21,079 bases of DNA from CAKSIW01 sp045576435 (GCA_045576435.1 JAZNGL010000050.1:1-21079), one strand, 5' to 3'. Counted from the stretch's first letter, positions 1 through 7,918 are shown. Numbers and translations: made by a program. Notes: generated from the sequence alone by a model not told the origin.

Positions 1-82
1 TTTTATTGTAGCACAAATTTATGGAAAAATCCACAAAAATTTTAATAAAATCGAAAAATATTAAAAAGATTATTTTGTCAGT

Positions 83-1441
83 TTAATCAATATTAAGAAT
101 AATAATGTTTACAACTCTGTTTCCGCTTAAAGTTCGGACTATTCCTGTTGGGCCCCAATCCGAGCCAAGCATGCTCATTATATGGTCGCCAAAAGGTGAA
201 TTCTGTGGATGGTAAATGGTAAAATTGCCCTCCAGAGTAAGCTCTTTTGTATCTGGGGATACCTTTTCAGCTATTTTTTGCGCAATGTTAAAATCTGTCC
301 TGGCTGTATATTCATAATCATATGTTTCGCTAACGTCACAAACGATGAAACAAAAAATAAAAAGGCTAACAAAAAAAGGCATATATTTATGCGGTATCAG
401 AGAAAATAAAGCGTCTATAATGATGGAAAAGCCGACAATTGATAAAGCAAAATTTCTGAGGTTCAGAGAACTTTGAGGAATAAGGAAAAACAATAAAAGT
501 GGTGAGAACGATAAAATTATACCAATTATTAATTTCTTTTTTTGCATATCAGTAGGAAAGTGAAAGAGCTTTGCAATAAAGAAGCTGATGACACTTAGCA
601 CAAGCAACGAAAAAAACCATAAATAAGAATGGTCTTTTATGATTTGGATTAAACCTCTCAGAAAACCCATAGAAATTATTTTAGGATGAACAAAAAACAA
701 AACTTGAGAGATGTTTTTTAAGACAATAGCCGTGTGCGAAAAAAAATCATGAGGTGAAATAATTGAAATGCGAGAGCTATTATCACTAAATTTTCCAAAA
801 GAAAAGTAATAAAGACAAAGTAATGCTATACAAAATAGAGGAACAAAAAGATTAGTTTTTTTGGAATCAGGTAAAATAAGAATAAAAATTGTGACTACTG
901 TAAATGAAAAAAGAGCGGCTTGTTCATAAAAAAACATAGATAGTAAACAAAAAACAAAAAATAAAAGTCTTTTGTTTTTAATAAGACATATACATGAAAG
1001 GGCAGAAAAAAGTAATGGGGGAACAATCCGGCTTGAGGCAGAAAGCCAATAGGTGCCCTCAATGTTAAGCGGTAAAAGAATATAAAAAACTAAAAATATC
1101 GGAGTCAATTTAATGTTACAAAATGTCAGTGCTTTATAAAAAAGTATTCCGGATAAGGCATATAAAATTGAAATAATCAAAACGGCAATACCCAGATTTT
1201 CTCCGAAAAGACTCCATATGAAAAAATCAAAAAGACCTGCTAAGGGGCGTGTGAAAAGAACACCTGCACCACCCCAAAGAATGTTTTTAAATGGATTTTC
1301 GATAGTTGGGTAAAGCTTATATTGGATATAATCATCAAGATATGGTGTGTATTTAAAACCCATATATGAAAACCTGAATATGGATAATAAAACAACTAAA
1401 AGGAAAAAGATAAATTCGTTATTAATTCTTTTGTTTTTCAT
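83..1441 (-). CDS. GT-C-like multi-pass membrane glycosyltransferase (putative)
   Basis: Predicted polytopic membrane protein of 452 residues with roughly ten or more hydrophobic segments. After the first membrane helix there is a Tyr-Leu-Asp-Asp motif (Asp36-Asp37). An acidic pair in the first outer loop is typical of GT-C-fold transferases, which use polyprenyl-phosphate sugars as donors. The family call is an inference from this topology and from the neighbour, a GT2 enzyme of the kind that makes such donors; an O-antigen polymerase-like or other membrane protein is possible. Start: the ATG at 1441 has GAGG six bases upstream. An in-frame ATG at 1453 is 12 bases further upstream with AGGA almost touching it, so it is less likely. 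The gene overlaps the end of the GT2 gene by 20 bases, which suggests translational coupling. Confidence 0.72.
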   Translation of the reverse strand: MKNKRINNEFIFFLLVVLLSIFRFSYMGFKYTPYLDDYIQYKLYPTIENPFKNILWGGAGVLFTRPLAGLFDFFIWSLFGENLGIAVLIISILYALSGILFYKALTFCNIKLTPIFLVFYILLPLNIEGTYWLSASSRIVPPLLFSALSCICLIKNKRLLFFVFCLLSMFFYEQAALFSFTVVTIFILILPDSKKTNLFVPLFCIALLCLYYFSFGKFSDNSSRISIISPHDFFSHTAIVLKNISQVLFFVHPKIISMGFLRGLIQIIKDHSYLWFFSLLVLSVISFFIAKLFHFPTDMQKKKLIIGIILSFSPLLLFFLIPQSSLNLRNFALSIVGFSIIIDALFSLIPHKYMPFFVSLFIFCFIVCDVSETYDYEYTARTDFNIAQKIAEKVSPDTKELTLEGNFTIYHPQNSPFGDHIMSMLGSDWGPTGIVRTLSGNRVVNIIILNID

Positions 1442-2129
1442 TATATGCCTCATTCCTGAATTTTAGTGAAATAACATCTTTTAGCATGGAAAAACTGTTA
1501 AGAAGCACGTTGCTTTTTTCTTTTTTATGGTGAACAAATGAAAGTGGGAGCTCCTTGATTGTTTTTCCAAGTTGCTCCGAAAGATATATTATTTCAAAAT
1601 CAAACCCCCAATTTGTGAGATGAGACATTGAAAAAAGAAGTTTGGCAGTTTTTTTGTCAAAAGCTTTAAAACCACATTGGGTGTCGCATACCTTTGTCTT
1701 TAGCAAGAACTGAACAATATGAGAAAAAACATCCGATGCAACTCGGCGAAAAAAGGGATAGTCGTGATTTTTATTTTTGCGAACACCAATAACACCACAA
1801 GTGTTTGAAACTTTAAAGATATTCATAGCAGACAAAATATTAAGCGGGGAAAAGGATAAATCGGCATCAGTAAAAAAAATATAGTCACCTGTAGCACGCA
1901 AAATCCCGCGTTTAACAGCATAGCCTTTTCCCCGGTTTTGAGAATAGGATATAAGGATTACTTCTTTAAAGCGCTTAACAATATCAACAGTTGAATCTGT
2001 ACTGCCATCGTTCACAACAATGAACTCATAGCTTTTGAAGTTTTCATCTAAAAAATCAAGGTATGTCGACAAGGTTTTTTCAATAAGTTCTTCTTCGTTA
2101 TATGCCGGAATTACAACTGATATTTTCAT
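1422..2129 (-). CDS. GT2 family glycosyltransferase, dolichyl/undecaprenyl-phosphate sugar synthase type
   Basis: A 235-residue cytoplasmic GT-A fold enzyme. Visible motifs are the N-terminal VVIPAYNEEE strand, VVNDGSTDST (about 38-47), RGKGYAVKRGI, the metal-binding DAD at 88-90 and DTQCGFKAF (149-157), a combination typical of Alg5/DPM1-like enzymes that transfer a sugar from a nucleotide sugar to a polyprenyl phosphate. There is no membrane segment at the C-terminus, unlike the longer GtrB type. RBS AGGAGA sits 6 bases before the ATG. It lies between a flippase gene (54 bases upstream) and a GT-C-like gene (overlapping), so it probably supplies the lipid-linked sugar donor for an outside-facing transferase. 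The sugar cannot be read from sequence. Confidence 0.88.
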   Translation of the reverse strand: MKISVVIPAYNEEELIEKTLSTYLDFLDENFKSYEFIVVNDGSTDSTVDIVKRFKEVILISYSQNRGKGYAVKRGILRATGDYIFFTDADLSFSPLNILSAMNIFKVSNTCGVIGVRKNKNHDYPFFRRVASDVFSHIVQFLLKTKVCDTQCGFKAFDKKTAKLLFSMSHLTNWGFDFEIIYLSEQLGKTIKELPLSFVHHKKEKSNVLLNSFSMLKDVISLKFRNEAYNEKQKN

Positions 2130-2183
2130 TATGTTCTCCTAATATATATAATACATATATTTTGGACAAAAGTATAAAAAATA

Positions 2184-3713
2184 TCAATGTGATAAAAATA
2201 TCCGGGAAATGAGCCATGAAGCATCATTTTTTGAAAAAGCACCCGAAATATAGCAAAAGGCAGAATATATCAGAACAACAGATATAATGCCAAAGATAAC
2301 AGAGGATAGAGTTATGCTTGTTACCACCAAGTTAAAAATGTTATAGACAATGAAGTATGAAATAAAAACAGAAATACCCGGAAGAATAAGCTTAATAAAA
2401 CCTTCTGATTTTAAATTGGCGTGATTTCTCACTTTTCTGGTTGTTAATGTGAATGTCATAATATTGCTTACAATTATTATAATAATTAAAGATTTTTTGC
2501 CAAAGATTGGTAGCAAACCAAAAATTAAAATTAATCGTAGTGCAGAATCGGTTAGGTTACAACCCAGTAAAAAAGATTGCTTTCCAAGGCCGTTGAGCAT
2601 TCCGCAAGAAACTGAATCCATGAGCATAATCGGACATAAAAATGCTAATGTACGGAGGGAAATAGAAATTTGCGGAGCGTTATAGATGAATAGTGAAAAC
2701 TCGCTTGAAAAGGTTATTAAAACACAGGCTATCATAAAACCTAAAAATATGGTGAAACGATAAATCCTTGATATAAGTGTTTGAAGCCTGATTCGGCTAA
2801 CCATATTGTTGGCACGCGAAATTTCGGGGACCAGCAATGAAAAACAGGAGGAAAAAAGAGTTAATGGAAAAACGATAAGTGGCATAATCATACCGTGTAT
2901 CGTCCCGTATTCGCTTAATGCCTGAGCATGACTCAGACCTGACTTTTCAAGACCTGTAACAATCCAGACGTTTTCCTGCATACGTAAAGAAGATGACATC
3001 AATGAGGTTGTCATGGCGGGTAGAGCAACACTTGTTATTGATTTTAGAATGCCTTGTGGGGCAATACCGTTTTGAAGCTTGCGACAATCAAAAAAATAAA
3101 ACAGCATAAGATAAAAGCATGAAGAAAATTCGCTTATGGTAATGCCTAAAAAAACTGCCTCGCAACCATGCTCAATGCCGTTTGGGAGCCAACGAGAAAG
3201 GAGAAAACGAATAGAGATAATCTTTATGGCTTGCTCTAAAAATTCCGAGGAGGAGGGATAGAGAATTCTCCGTGAAGCATAAAAATAACCTTTTATGCAA
3301 TATGACAGTCCCATAAAAAGAATGCTTGGCGAAAGGTAAAGCAAGCTTGTTTCACAACGAGGTTCTTTTAGCAAGAAAACAGCAATTTGTTCTGAAAAAA
3401 GAAAGGTCGAGGAAATTATAATTGTACTTAAAACCAGAACAGAAAACAGAGCAATTGACATAGCTTTTTTAATTCCCGCATAACAATGGTGGCTATAATG
3501 CTCGGAAATTATTTTTGAAACAGCAACACCCAAACCACCAGTTGCAAAAGTCAGCATAATGCTGTGAACGGAGGAGGTCAAAGAAAAAATGCCCATACCT
3601 TCACTGCCAAGTTTTTGAGAATAATATGCACGAAACATGAAATCTATGGTCTTTGCTATAATCCCTGAAAAAGTGAGTAACATTGTACTCTTAAGCATGT
3701 TTTGCTGATGCAA
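2184..3713 (-). CDS. SpoVB-like polysaccharide flippase (MVF/MATE superfamily)
   Basis: A 509-residue polytopic membrane protein. The N-terminal sequence with AYYSQKLGSEGMGIFSL followed by a glycine-rich helix is characteristic of the SpoVB/YtgP/MurJ-like oligosaccharide exporters of Firmicutes. The family exports lipid-linked cell wall or glycan precursors; B. subtilis SpoVB is needed for spore cortex. Start choice: a TTG at 3713 has a perfect AAAGGAGG nine bases upstream, whereas the ATG further upstream (3770) has no ribosome binding site and the ATG at 3698 lies too far from it. Because it is followed by two glycosyltransferase genes on the same strand rather than by sporulation genes, a role in surface polysaccharide export is as plausible as a role in sporulation. 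Confidence 0.87.
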   Translation of the reverse strand: MHQQNMLKSTMLLTFSGIIAKTIDFMFRAYYSQKLGSEGMGIFSLTSSVHSIMLTFATGGLGVAVSKIISEHYSHHCYAGIKKAMSIALFSVLVLSTIIISSTFLFSEQIAVFLLKEPRCETSLLYLSPSILFMGLSYCIKGYFYASRRILYPSSSEFLEQAIKIISIRFLLSRWLPNGIEHGCEAVFLGITISEFSSCFYLMLFYFFDCRKLQNGIAPQGILKSITSVALPAMTTSLMSSSLRMQENVWIVTGLEKSGLSHAQALSEYGTIHGMIMPLIVFPLTLFSSCFSLLVPEISRANNMVSRIRLQTLISRIYRFTIFLGFMIACVLITFSSEFSLFIYNAPQISISLRTLAFLCPIMLMDSVSCGMLNGLGKQSFLLGCNLTDSALRLILIFGLLPIFGKKSLIIIIIVSNIMTFTLTTRKVRNHANLKSEGFIKLILPGISVFISYFIVYNIFNLVVTSITLSSVIFGIISVVLIYSAFCYISGAFSKNDASWLISRIFLSH

Positions 3714-3722
3714 TCTGAAACG

Positions 3723-3730
3723 CCTCCTTT
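3723..3730 (-). promoter_or_regulatory. Ribosome binding site deciding a TTG start
   Basis: AAAGGAGG on the minus strand, nine bases before the TTG at 3713. It places the start of the flippase gene 19 codons inside the longest open frame. Confidence 0.8.
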
Positions 3731-3785
3731 TATATGAATATATTAAAGGAGAGACAATTTTTATACACAAATGAGTAAAAAACTA

Positions 3786-3814
3786 TTGACAAATCTGAGA
3801 GATAAAGGTAATTT
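3786..3814 (+). promoter_or_regulatory. Probable SigA promoter of the ZIP transporter gene
   Basis: TTGACA (3786-3791), 17-base spacer, TAATTT (3809-3814). The -35 is perfect and the -10 is weak. It lies in the divergent region between the flippase and transporter genes and would start transcription about 25 bases before the coding start. Confidence 0.5.
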
Positions 3815-3846
3815 AAAAGAAGAGGATAAATAAAGAGGTGGAACAA

Positions 3847-4605
3847 ATGAAGCTTGTGATGTTAGCGGCAATAGGTGTTGGCGGAGCAACGATAATGGGA
3901 ACGTTGCTTGGATTTATTTTCAAAAAAATTTCGCATAAATTTAATGATATTGTGTTGGGGTTTGCGGCAGGAGTTATGTTGGCGGCAGCCGTCATTGGAT
4001 TGATATTACCATCTGTTGAAAAAGGTGGTAATTTGGGAATTTTAGTTTCGATTGTAGCTATGTTTTTTGGGGCAATTTGCCTGAATGCGATGGATAGACT
4101 TGTGCCGCACCTTCATGGATTGGTGGGAATAGATAGTGAATGTCATTCAGAAGCGACAATGCGTGCGAATAAGGTTATTTTGTTTGTGCTGGCAATTGCC
4201 ATACACAATCTTCCTGAGGGTATTGCAGCAGGCGTTGGATTTGGAACAGGAAATGGGGCAGAAGCATTAACCATTGCGGGCGGTATAGCTTTGCAGAATA
4301 TACCGGAGGGCATGGTTATAATTGCTCCGATGCTTGCGGCCGGAATAAGCCCTCGCAGAACATTTGTTGCAGCTTCTATAACAGGACTGGTTGAAGTTAT
4401 TGGAACATTTATTGGTTATTTTGCAGTGAGTATTTCTTCGGCGATACTTCCGTTTGCGCTTGCTTTTGCGGGTGGAACAATGCTTTATGTTATCAGCGAC
4501 GAAATGATTCCGGAAACTCATGCACATGGCAACGAAAGAGGAGCCACATATGCTCTTTTAGTTGGATTTTGTTTATTCTTGATTATGGATGTTTATATTG
4601 GATAA
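3847..4605 (+). CDS. ZIP family metal transporter (GufA/BbZIP-like)
   Basis: A 252-residue, roughly eight-helix inner membrane protein of the ZIP family, which carries divalent cations such as zinc and iron. Metal-site motifs are visible: HNLPEG in the fourth helix and QNIPEG in the fifth. Gln rather than His in the fifth-helix motif is normal for the GufA/BbZIP branch. A loop containing His residues (PHLHG, ECHSE) lies before the fourth helix, and MIPETHAHG comes near the end. The ATG at 3847 is preceded by AGAGGTGG at five bases; a GTG nine bases upstream (3838) is possible but its spacing is worse. It is a single-gene unit with its own promoter and terminator. Substrate metal is unknown. 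Confidence 0.9.
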   Translation: MKLVMLAAIGVGGATIMGTLLGFIFKKISHKFNDIVLGFAAGVMLAAAVIGLILPSVEKGGNLGILVSIVAMFFGAICLNAMDRLVPHLHGLVGIDSECHSEATMRANKVILFVLAIAIHNLPEGIAAGVGFGTGNGAEALTIAGGIALQNIPEGMVIIAPMLAAGISPRRTFVAASITGLVEVIGTFIGYFAVSISSAILPFALAFAGGTMLYVISDEMIPETHAHGNERGATYALLVGFCLFLIMDVYIG

Positions 4606-4607
4606 AT

Positions 4608-4641
4608 AAAAAATGGTCAGCTATTAGCTGACCATTTTTTT
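4608..4641. terminator. Bidirectional intrinsic terminator
   Basis: A perfect 15-base inverted repeat (4608-4622 with 4626-4640) around a 3-base ATT loop, with a GC-containing core TGGTCAGCT and A/T tracts on both sides. It ends the ZIP gene on the plus strand and the cytidylate-kinase-like gene on the minus strand, whose stop codon lies inside the repeat. Confidence 0.93.
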
Positions 4642-5269
4642 AATCGGCAAATCCCTTTTCTTTGACTTTAACATAGTTTGCAATAATATCAACACATTCC
4701 TCTAATGAAACAGAGCCTGTGTCAATACAGAGATTATAGTTATTAACATCGCCCCATGTTGCATTAGTATAGAAGTTATAATAATTAGAACGGCGCTTAT
4801 CTGCTCTGTTAATTGCAGAGCGGGCTTCTTTTTCGCTCATTCCGTCGCGCGACATCAAGTTTTTAATACGAACATCATCGCTTGCATATAAAAATAGTTT
4901 TATCAAATGGGGGTTATCTCTTAAAATGTAGTCTGCACATCTGCCGACAATTATGCAAGGAGCATCTTTTGCAATTGCGCGGATGGTGTCTGCCTGAAGT
5001 TTAAAAACATTATCACCGTTCATGAAGTCGTTATATGGATAATAAAGACCTCTGCTGGATTGTAGTCCCATAACAAGAGAATATAAAAAGCTATTTGAAG
5101 GTGTTTCATCAAGACTCTCAAAAAGACTTTCACTTAATCCATTTTCTTTTGCAGTTTTTGCAATAAGGTTTTTATCATAAAAAGCAAATCCGAGTTTTTC
5201 TGCAAGAGCTTTACCGATAATTTTTCCGTTTGAGCCTAGTTGACGCCCTAAAGTAATAATAGTTTTCAT
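4640..5269 (-). CDS. Cytidylate kinase-like family protein
   Basis: A soluble P-loop protein of 209 residues. It starts with the typical MKTIITLGRQLGSNGK strand-loop (the Walker A region of this family, less canonical than true Cmk) followed by an AEKLGFAFYDKNLI segment matching the cytidylate-kinase-like family common in Clostridia. An IIVGRCADYIL segment and an arginine-rich ISRADKRRSNYY-like lid region (about residues 158-171) follow. The natural substrate of this family is not established. Start: the ATG at 5269 matches family starts; an ATG at 5281 is also possible. The AAGGGA upstream is close to the 5281 ATG and distant from the 5269 one, so the exact start is uncertain. Starts further upstream are unlikely because a promoter -10 box lies at 5352-5357. 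Confidence 0.82.
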   Translation of the reverse strand: MKTIITLGRQLGSNGKIIGKALAEKLGFAFYDKNLIAKTAKENGLSESLFESLDETPSNSFLYSLVMGLQSSRGLYYPYNDFMNGDNVFKLQADTIRAIAKDAPCIIVGRCADYILRDNPHLIKLFLYASDDVRIKNLMSRDGMSEKEARSAINRADKRRSNYYNFYTNATWGDVNNYNLCIDTGSVSLEECVDIIANYVKVKEKGFAD

Positions 5270-5351
5270 AAAATTTTTCATTCCCTTCTGCTGCCTGAGC
5301 AAGTGATTTGGAGTGATAAAACTGTTTAAATATAACCACTCCTCCAAAGAT

Positions 5352-5380
5352 ATTATAACATAAATAGTTGAATATTAAAA
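5352..5380 (-). promoter_or_regulatory. Extended -10 promoter of the cytidylate-kinase-like gene
   Basis: On the minus strand TGTTATAAT, a perfect -10 (5352-5357) with the TGn extension, and a weak -35 TTTTAA (5375-5380) at 17 bases. It sits just after the end of spoIID, so the kinase has its own transcript, with a leader of about 65-75 bases. Confidence 0.6.
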
Positions 5381-5390
5381 GAAAAAAATG

Positions 5391-6383
5391 TTAAAATTTA
5401 ACGATTTGTATGTTTGTATAATAATGTGCCAGAATTTCTGTATAATTTTGCCCTGATTTTGCCATGCAGTTTGCGCCAAATTGGCTCATTCCAACGCCAT
5501 GTCCGCGACCAAGAACAGAAAAAATAATAGAATTGTTTTCACAAGAAATATTGAATTTTGCAGAGTTTAAGCCAAATAAACTACGAATTTCAGTGCCTTT
5601 GAATTTTTGACCTCCCAATGTTATTTCGGCAACACTACCACCTTTGGTGTGATTGATGTCATCAATCACGGAAGTGGAATGGCTTGGAATAACGGCAGAA
5701 TTGGCTTTAATGAGGGTGTTCCAAAACTCTTCAACAGGAATGGTCTTTTTTGAAGAAACATCGGGCGAGCTAAAATCCCATTCGCTTGGAACAGAGTTTA
5801 AATAAGGACGGTTTCCGCCCCAGACATCTTTTGATGCTTCTGTTTTGCCGCCGCTATTTGCAAAAAAGAAAGCTTCAATAACTTCCCCCTCATATGTCAT
5901 ATATTCGCCACTTGTTGAGTTAACGGCAGAGCAGAGCTTTTCCCAATAGATAAACTTGTCCTCAGCTTGCCATTTGTTCATTGCTTTTTCTTTGTCAAGA
6001 TATGCTTTGCAATGGGTTGGGTCATTGCAAACATCGGCAAATGGATGTTCGGGGGATGGAGATTTTAATTGACTTAAAATATAGCTGCGAGCGGCAACAG
6101 CTTGTGCTTTTAGTGCTTCAGGTTCATATTCGGCAGGCATTTCTGCGGCAAGAACACCGGGCAAATATTCCTCAAGGTTAATTTTTGTGGTTTTTCCATT
6201 GCTTATATCCAAGAAGGATATGATGATTTGTTTTGAGTTGTTATTTGATTCAAAGGGCATTTTTATTTTAAAGTTATAGCTTTTTTTAGAGCTTTCGCGA
6301 GGAAACATAATACCAAAACACAGAGGAATAAGTAAGATTAATGCCGGAATGCAAATCAAGATAAAATTTTTTGCTTTCAACAT
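5391..6383 (-). CDS. spoIID: Stage II sporulation protein D (SpoIID), peptidoglycan lytic transglycosylase
   Basis: A 330-residue protein with an N-terminal membrane anchor (about 8-27) and an extracytoplasmic SpoIID/LytB domain. The motif GVLAAEMPAEYEPEALKAQA places the catalytic Glu at residue 81. His113, Cys119, His124 and Cys125 have the same spacing as the zinc ligands described for C. difficile SpoIID. The C-terminal GRGHGVGMSQFGA motif is intact. SpoIID works with SpoIIP and SpoIIM to remodel peptidoglycan during forespore engulfment. It stands alone here, without spoIIR or spoIIID neighbours. A weak AAAGG lies upstream of the ATG. SpoIID domains also occur in non-sporulation LytB-like proteins, but length and architecture fit SpoIID. 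Confidence 0.93.
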   Translation of the reverse strand: MLKAKNFILICIPALILLIPLCFGIMFPRESSKKSYNFKIKMPFESNNNSKQIIISFLDISNGKTTKINLEEYLPGVLAAEMPAEYEPEALKAQAVAARSYILSQLKSPSPEHPFADVCNDPTHCKAYLDKEKAMNKWQAEDKFIYWEKLCSAVNSTSGEYMTYEGEVIEAFFFANSGGKTEASKDVWGGNRPYLNSVPSEWDFSSPDVSSKKTIPVEEFWNTLIKANSAVIPSHSTSVIDDINHTKGGSVAEITLGGQKFKGTEIRSLFGLNSAKFNISCENNSIIFSVLGRGHGVGMSQFGANCMAKSGQNYTEILAHYYTNIQIVKF

Positions 6384-6461
6384 TATGTAATCTGCCTTTC
6401 ACATATAAAATAAATAAAATCTTATTTTTATAAAATATATTTTAAAAATTTTTATTTATGC

Positions 6462-6490
6462 TTGACAATTACAAAAAAATGTAATATACT
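6462..6490 (+). promoter_or_regulatory. Strong SigA promoter of the rpsF-ssb-rpsR operon
   Basis: TTGACA (6462-6467), exactly 17 bases, then TATACT (6485-6490). Near-consensus, as expected for ribosomal protein genes. It starts a leader of about 110 bases. Confidence 0.9.
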
Positions 6491-6503
6491 TATTTAGTTA
6501 AAA

Positions 6504-6582
6504 GGGGAAGTTTCCCCATGTTTATGCACAAGCAACATGCAGTGTTGTGGTGCAGTATCCTTATTCTTGACGAAAGTCAAGA
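6504..6582 (+). promoter_or_regulatory. Structured 5' leader of rpsF (three hairpins)
   Basis: Three stem-loops can be drawn: 6504-6517 (GGGGA paired with TCCCC), 6526-6553 (GCAC/GTGC outer stem, CAACA/TGTTG inner stem) and 6565-6582, a perfect 7-bp stem TCTTGAC/GTCAAGA closed by a GAAA tetraloop. Many rpsF leaders are bound by S6:S18 for autoregulation, but the CCG element of that known motif is not visible here. A regulatory role is inferred. Confidence 0.5.
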
Positions 6583-6610
6583 GTCAAAGTCCACAAGGAG
6601 GTGAAAGAAA

Positions 6611-6910
6611 ATGGTTGAAGTTATTAACAAGTATGAAACTTTGTTTGTTATTGATGCAACAAAGTCAGAAGAAGAAACTGTTGCTTTGGTTGATAAGTTT
6701 AAATCATTGATTGAGGCTAATGGCACAATCGAAAGCGTTGACGAATGGGGACGCAGAAAGTTGGCTTATCCTATCAATGACATGCCTGAAGGCTACTATG
6801 TTTTGGTTAACTTTTCTTCAAAGGCAGAATTCCCGGCTGAGCTCGAGCGTGTGTTCGGTATCACAGATGGAATTTTGAGAAACATCGTTATTAAAAAAGA
6901 CGAAAAATAA
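6611..6910 (+). CDS. rpsF: 30S ribosomal protein S6
   Basis: 99 residues, normal length for bS6. YETLFVID at the start, WGRRKLAYPINDMPEGYYVLVNF in the centre and the conserved ILRNIVIKK ending are all present. S6 binds the platform of the small subunit together with S18, whose gene follows after ssb. AAGGAGGTG lies eight bases before the ATG. First gene of the classic rpsF-ssb-rpsR operon. Confidence 0.98.
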   Translation: MVEVINKYETLFVIDATKSEEETVALVDKFKSLIEANGTIESVDEWGRRKLAYPINDMPEGYYVLVNFSSKAEFPAELERVFGITDGILRNIVIKKDEK

Positions 6911-6947
6911 TTTGTGCTGATGAGGCATAGATAAGGCGGGAAAACAA

Positions 6948-7388
6948 ATGATTAATAAAGCAATTTTGATGGGTAGATTAACTCGTGACCCTGAACTCAG
7001 GCACACAGGTAGCGGAACACCGGTTTGTAGCTTTTCTATTGCGATTGACAATGGTTATGGTGATAACAGGAGTACCGATTTTATTAATTGTGTTGCTTGG
7101 AATAAGACTGCAGAATTTGTTGAAAAATATTTCACAAAGGGCAGAATGATTATTGTTATCGGAAGAATTCAGACCCGCACATGGGAAGGACAAGATGGCA
7201 AGAAGAACTATGCAACAGAGGTCGTTGCATCTGAGGTTTCTTTTGGGGAAACCAAGAGAAATGCCGAGGATAGCGGATATTCTGCGAAGCCAAGTTATTC
7301 TGCTGATATGGATATTCCTGAAATGCCTGCAGATTCGGAAAATGACGATTTTGTTGCTTTGGAAACAAATGATGATTTACCGTTTTAA
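6948..7388 (+). CDS. ssb: Single-stranded DNA-binding protein
   Basis: 146 residues. An N-terminal OB fold (about 1-105) opens MINKAILMGRLTRDPELRHT and contains FINCVAWNKTAEFVEKYFTKG and GRIQTRTWEGQDGKKNYATEV. A shorter acidic linker and the acidic tip DDLPF follow, the tail that recruits replication and repair proteins. The protein coats single-stranded DNA during replication. It lies between rpsF and rpsR, each gap under 45 bases, so it is co-transcribed. Confidence 0.98.
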   Translation: MINKAILMGRLTRDPELRHTGSGTPVCSFSIAIDNGYGDNRSTDFINCVAWNKTAEFVEKYFTKGRMIIVIGRIQTRTWEGQDGKKNYATEVVASEVSFGETKRNAEDSGYSAKPSYSADMDIPEMPADSENDDFVALETNDDLPF

Positions 7389-7428
7389 TTAAGATTACGT
7401 TTAAAACTGATGATAGGAGGAAAAGAAA

Positions 7429-7677
7429 ATGTCTGAAAAGGAAAAGAATGATAAAATCAGAGCAAGAAGACCTAAGAGAAAAGCTTGCGCTTTTTGTGTT
7501 GATAAAGTTGAAAGCATTGACTATAAAGATGTTGCAAAACTTAGAAGATATATCACAGAGAGAGCTAAGATTCTTCCAAGAAGAATCAGTGGTTGCTGTG
7601 CAAAGCATCAGAGAGAGTTGACAATATCAATAAAGAGAGCGAGATATATGGCACTTTTACCATATACAGCTGATTAA
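7429..7677 (+). CDS. rpsR: 30S ribosomal protein S18 (zinc-binding form)
   Basis: 82 residues, normal length for bS18. The conserved KDVAKLRRYITERAKILPRRISG core is present. Cys residues in CAFC and CCAKH form the four-ligand pattern of the zinc-binding (C+) type of S18, which implies the protein carries zinc. ATAGGAGG lies before the ATG. Last gene of the operon, followed by a strong terminator. Confidence 0.98.
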   Translation: MSEKEKNDKIRARRPKRKACAFCVDKVESIDYKDVAKLRRYITERAKILPRRISGCCAKHQRELTISIKRARYMALLPYTAD

Positions 7678-7686
7678 TTCGGGTTC

Positions 7687-7722
7687 AAAGCGTTCTGCTA
7701 AAAAAAGCAGAACGCTTTTTTT
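7687..7722 (+). terminator. Intrinsic terminator of the rpsF-ssb-rpsR operon
   Basis: A 12-bp stem (7687-7698 AAAGCGTTCTGC with 7707-7718) around an 8-base loop, running into seven T residues at 7716-7722. Confidence 0.95.
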
Positions 7723-7837
7723 GTGTAAAATAATAATGTAATATATGGGTAATATAGATGTAATAAAGTTTGGTAAAGTTGCAAAATAAATGCAAAATAA
7801 TTTCTACATATTTCAAGAAAGAATTTGCTTCATGCTA

Positions 7838-7866
7838 TTGAAAAGCCAGCTATTTTGTTATATAAT
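7838..7866 (+). promoter_or_regulatory. SigA promoter of the SLH-amidase gene
   Basis: TTGAAA (7838-7843), 17-base spacer, perfect TATAAT (7861-7866). Transcription would start near 7873, so any coding start before that is excluded. This supports the TTG start at 7919. Confidence 0.85.
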
Positions 7867-7904
7867 AAAAAGGGTAAATTTTATTTTGTTGTTTTTAATT
7901 TTAT

Positions 7905-7910
7905 GGGGGG
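7905..7910 (+). promoter_or_regulatory. Ribosome binding site for the TTG start of the SLH-amidase
   Basis: GGGGGG lies eight bases before a TTG at 7919. It is the only strong purine run between the promoter and the signal peptide. Confidence 0.7.
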
Positions 7911-7918
7911 ATGTGAAG

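Noticed and set aside
1..82. A terminator or small gene downstream of the first membrane protein gene
   Set aside because: AT-rich sequence with T runs but no GC-containing stem and no open frame with a start signal.
4201..4330. Gln in the fifth-helix motif (QNIPEG) of the ZIP transporter as a lost metal ligand
   Set aside because: Gln at this place is normal in the GufA/BbZIP branch of the family.
4267..4527. An 86-codon open frame opposite the ZIP gene
   Set aside because: Low-complexity, basic composition from antisense reading of membrane helices; the plus-strand gene is clear.
6384..6461. SigE-type sporulation promoter before spoIID
   Set aside because: The region is almost pure A/T and no pair of -35/-10 boxes stands out clearly enough to call.
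6504..6582. Canonical S6:S18 regulatory RNA in the rpsF leader
   Set aside because: The CCG sequence typical of that motif is not present; kept only as a structured leader of unknown regulator.
7790..7918. A longer N-terminus for the SLH amidase, starting at 7790 or 7832
   Set aside because: A TTGAAA-N17-TATAAT promoter at 7838-7866 lies inside that extension, and the TTG at 7919 gives a normal signal peptide.
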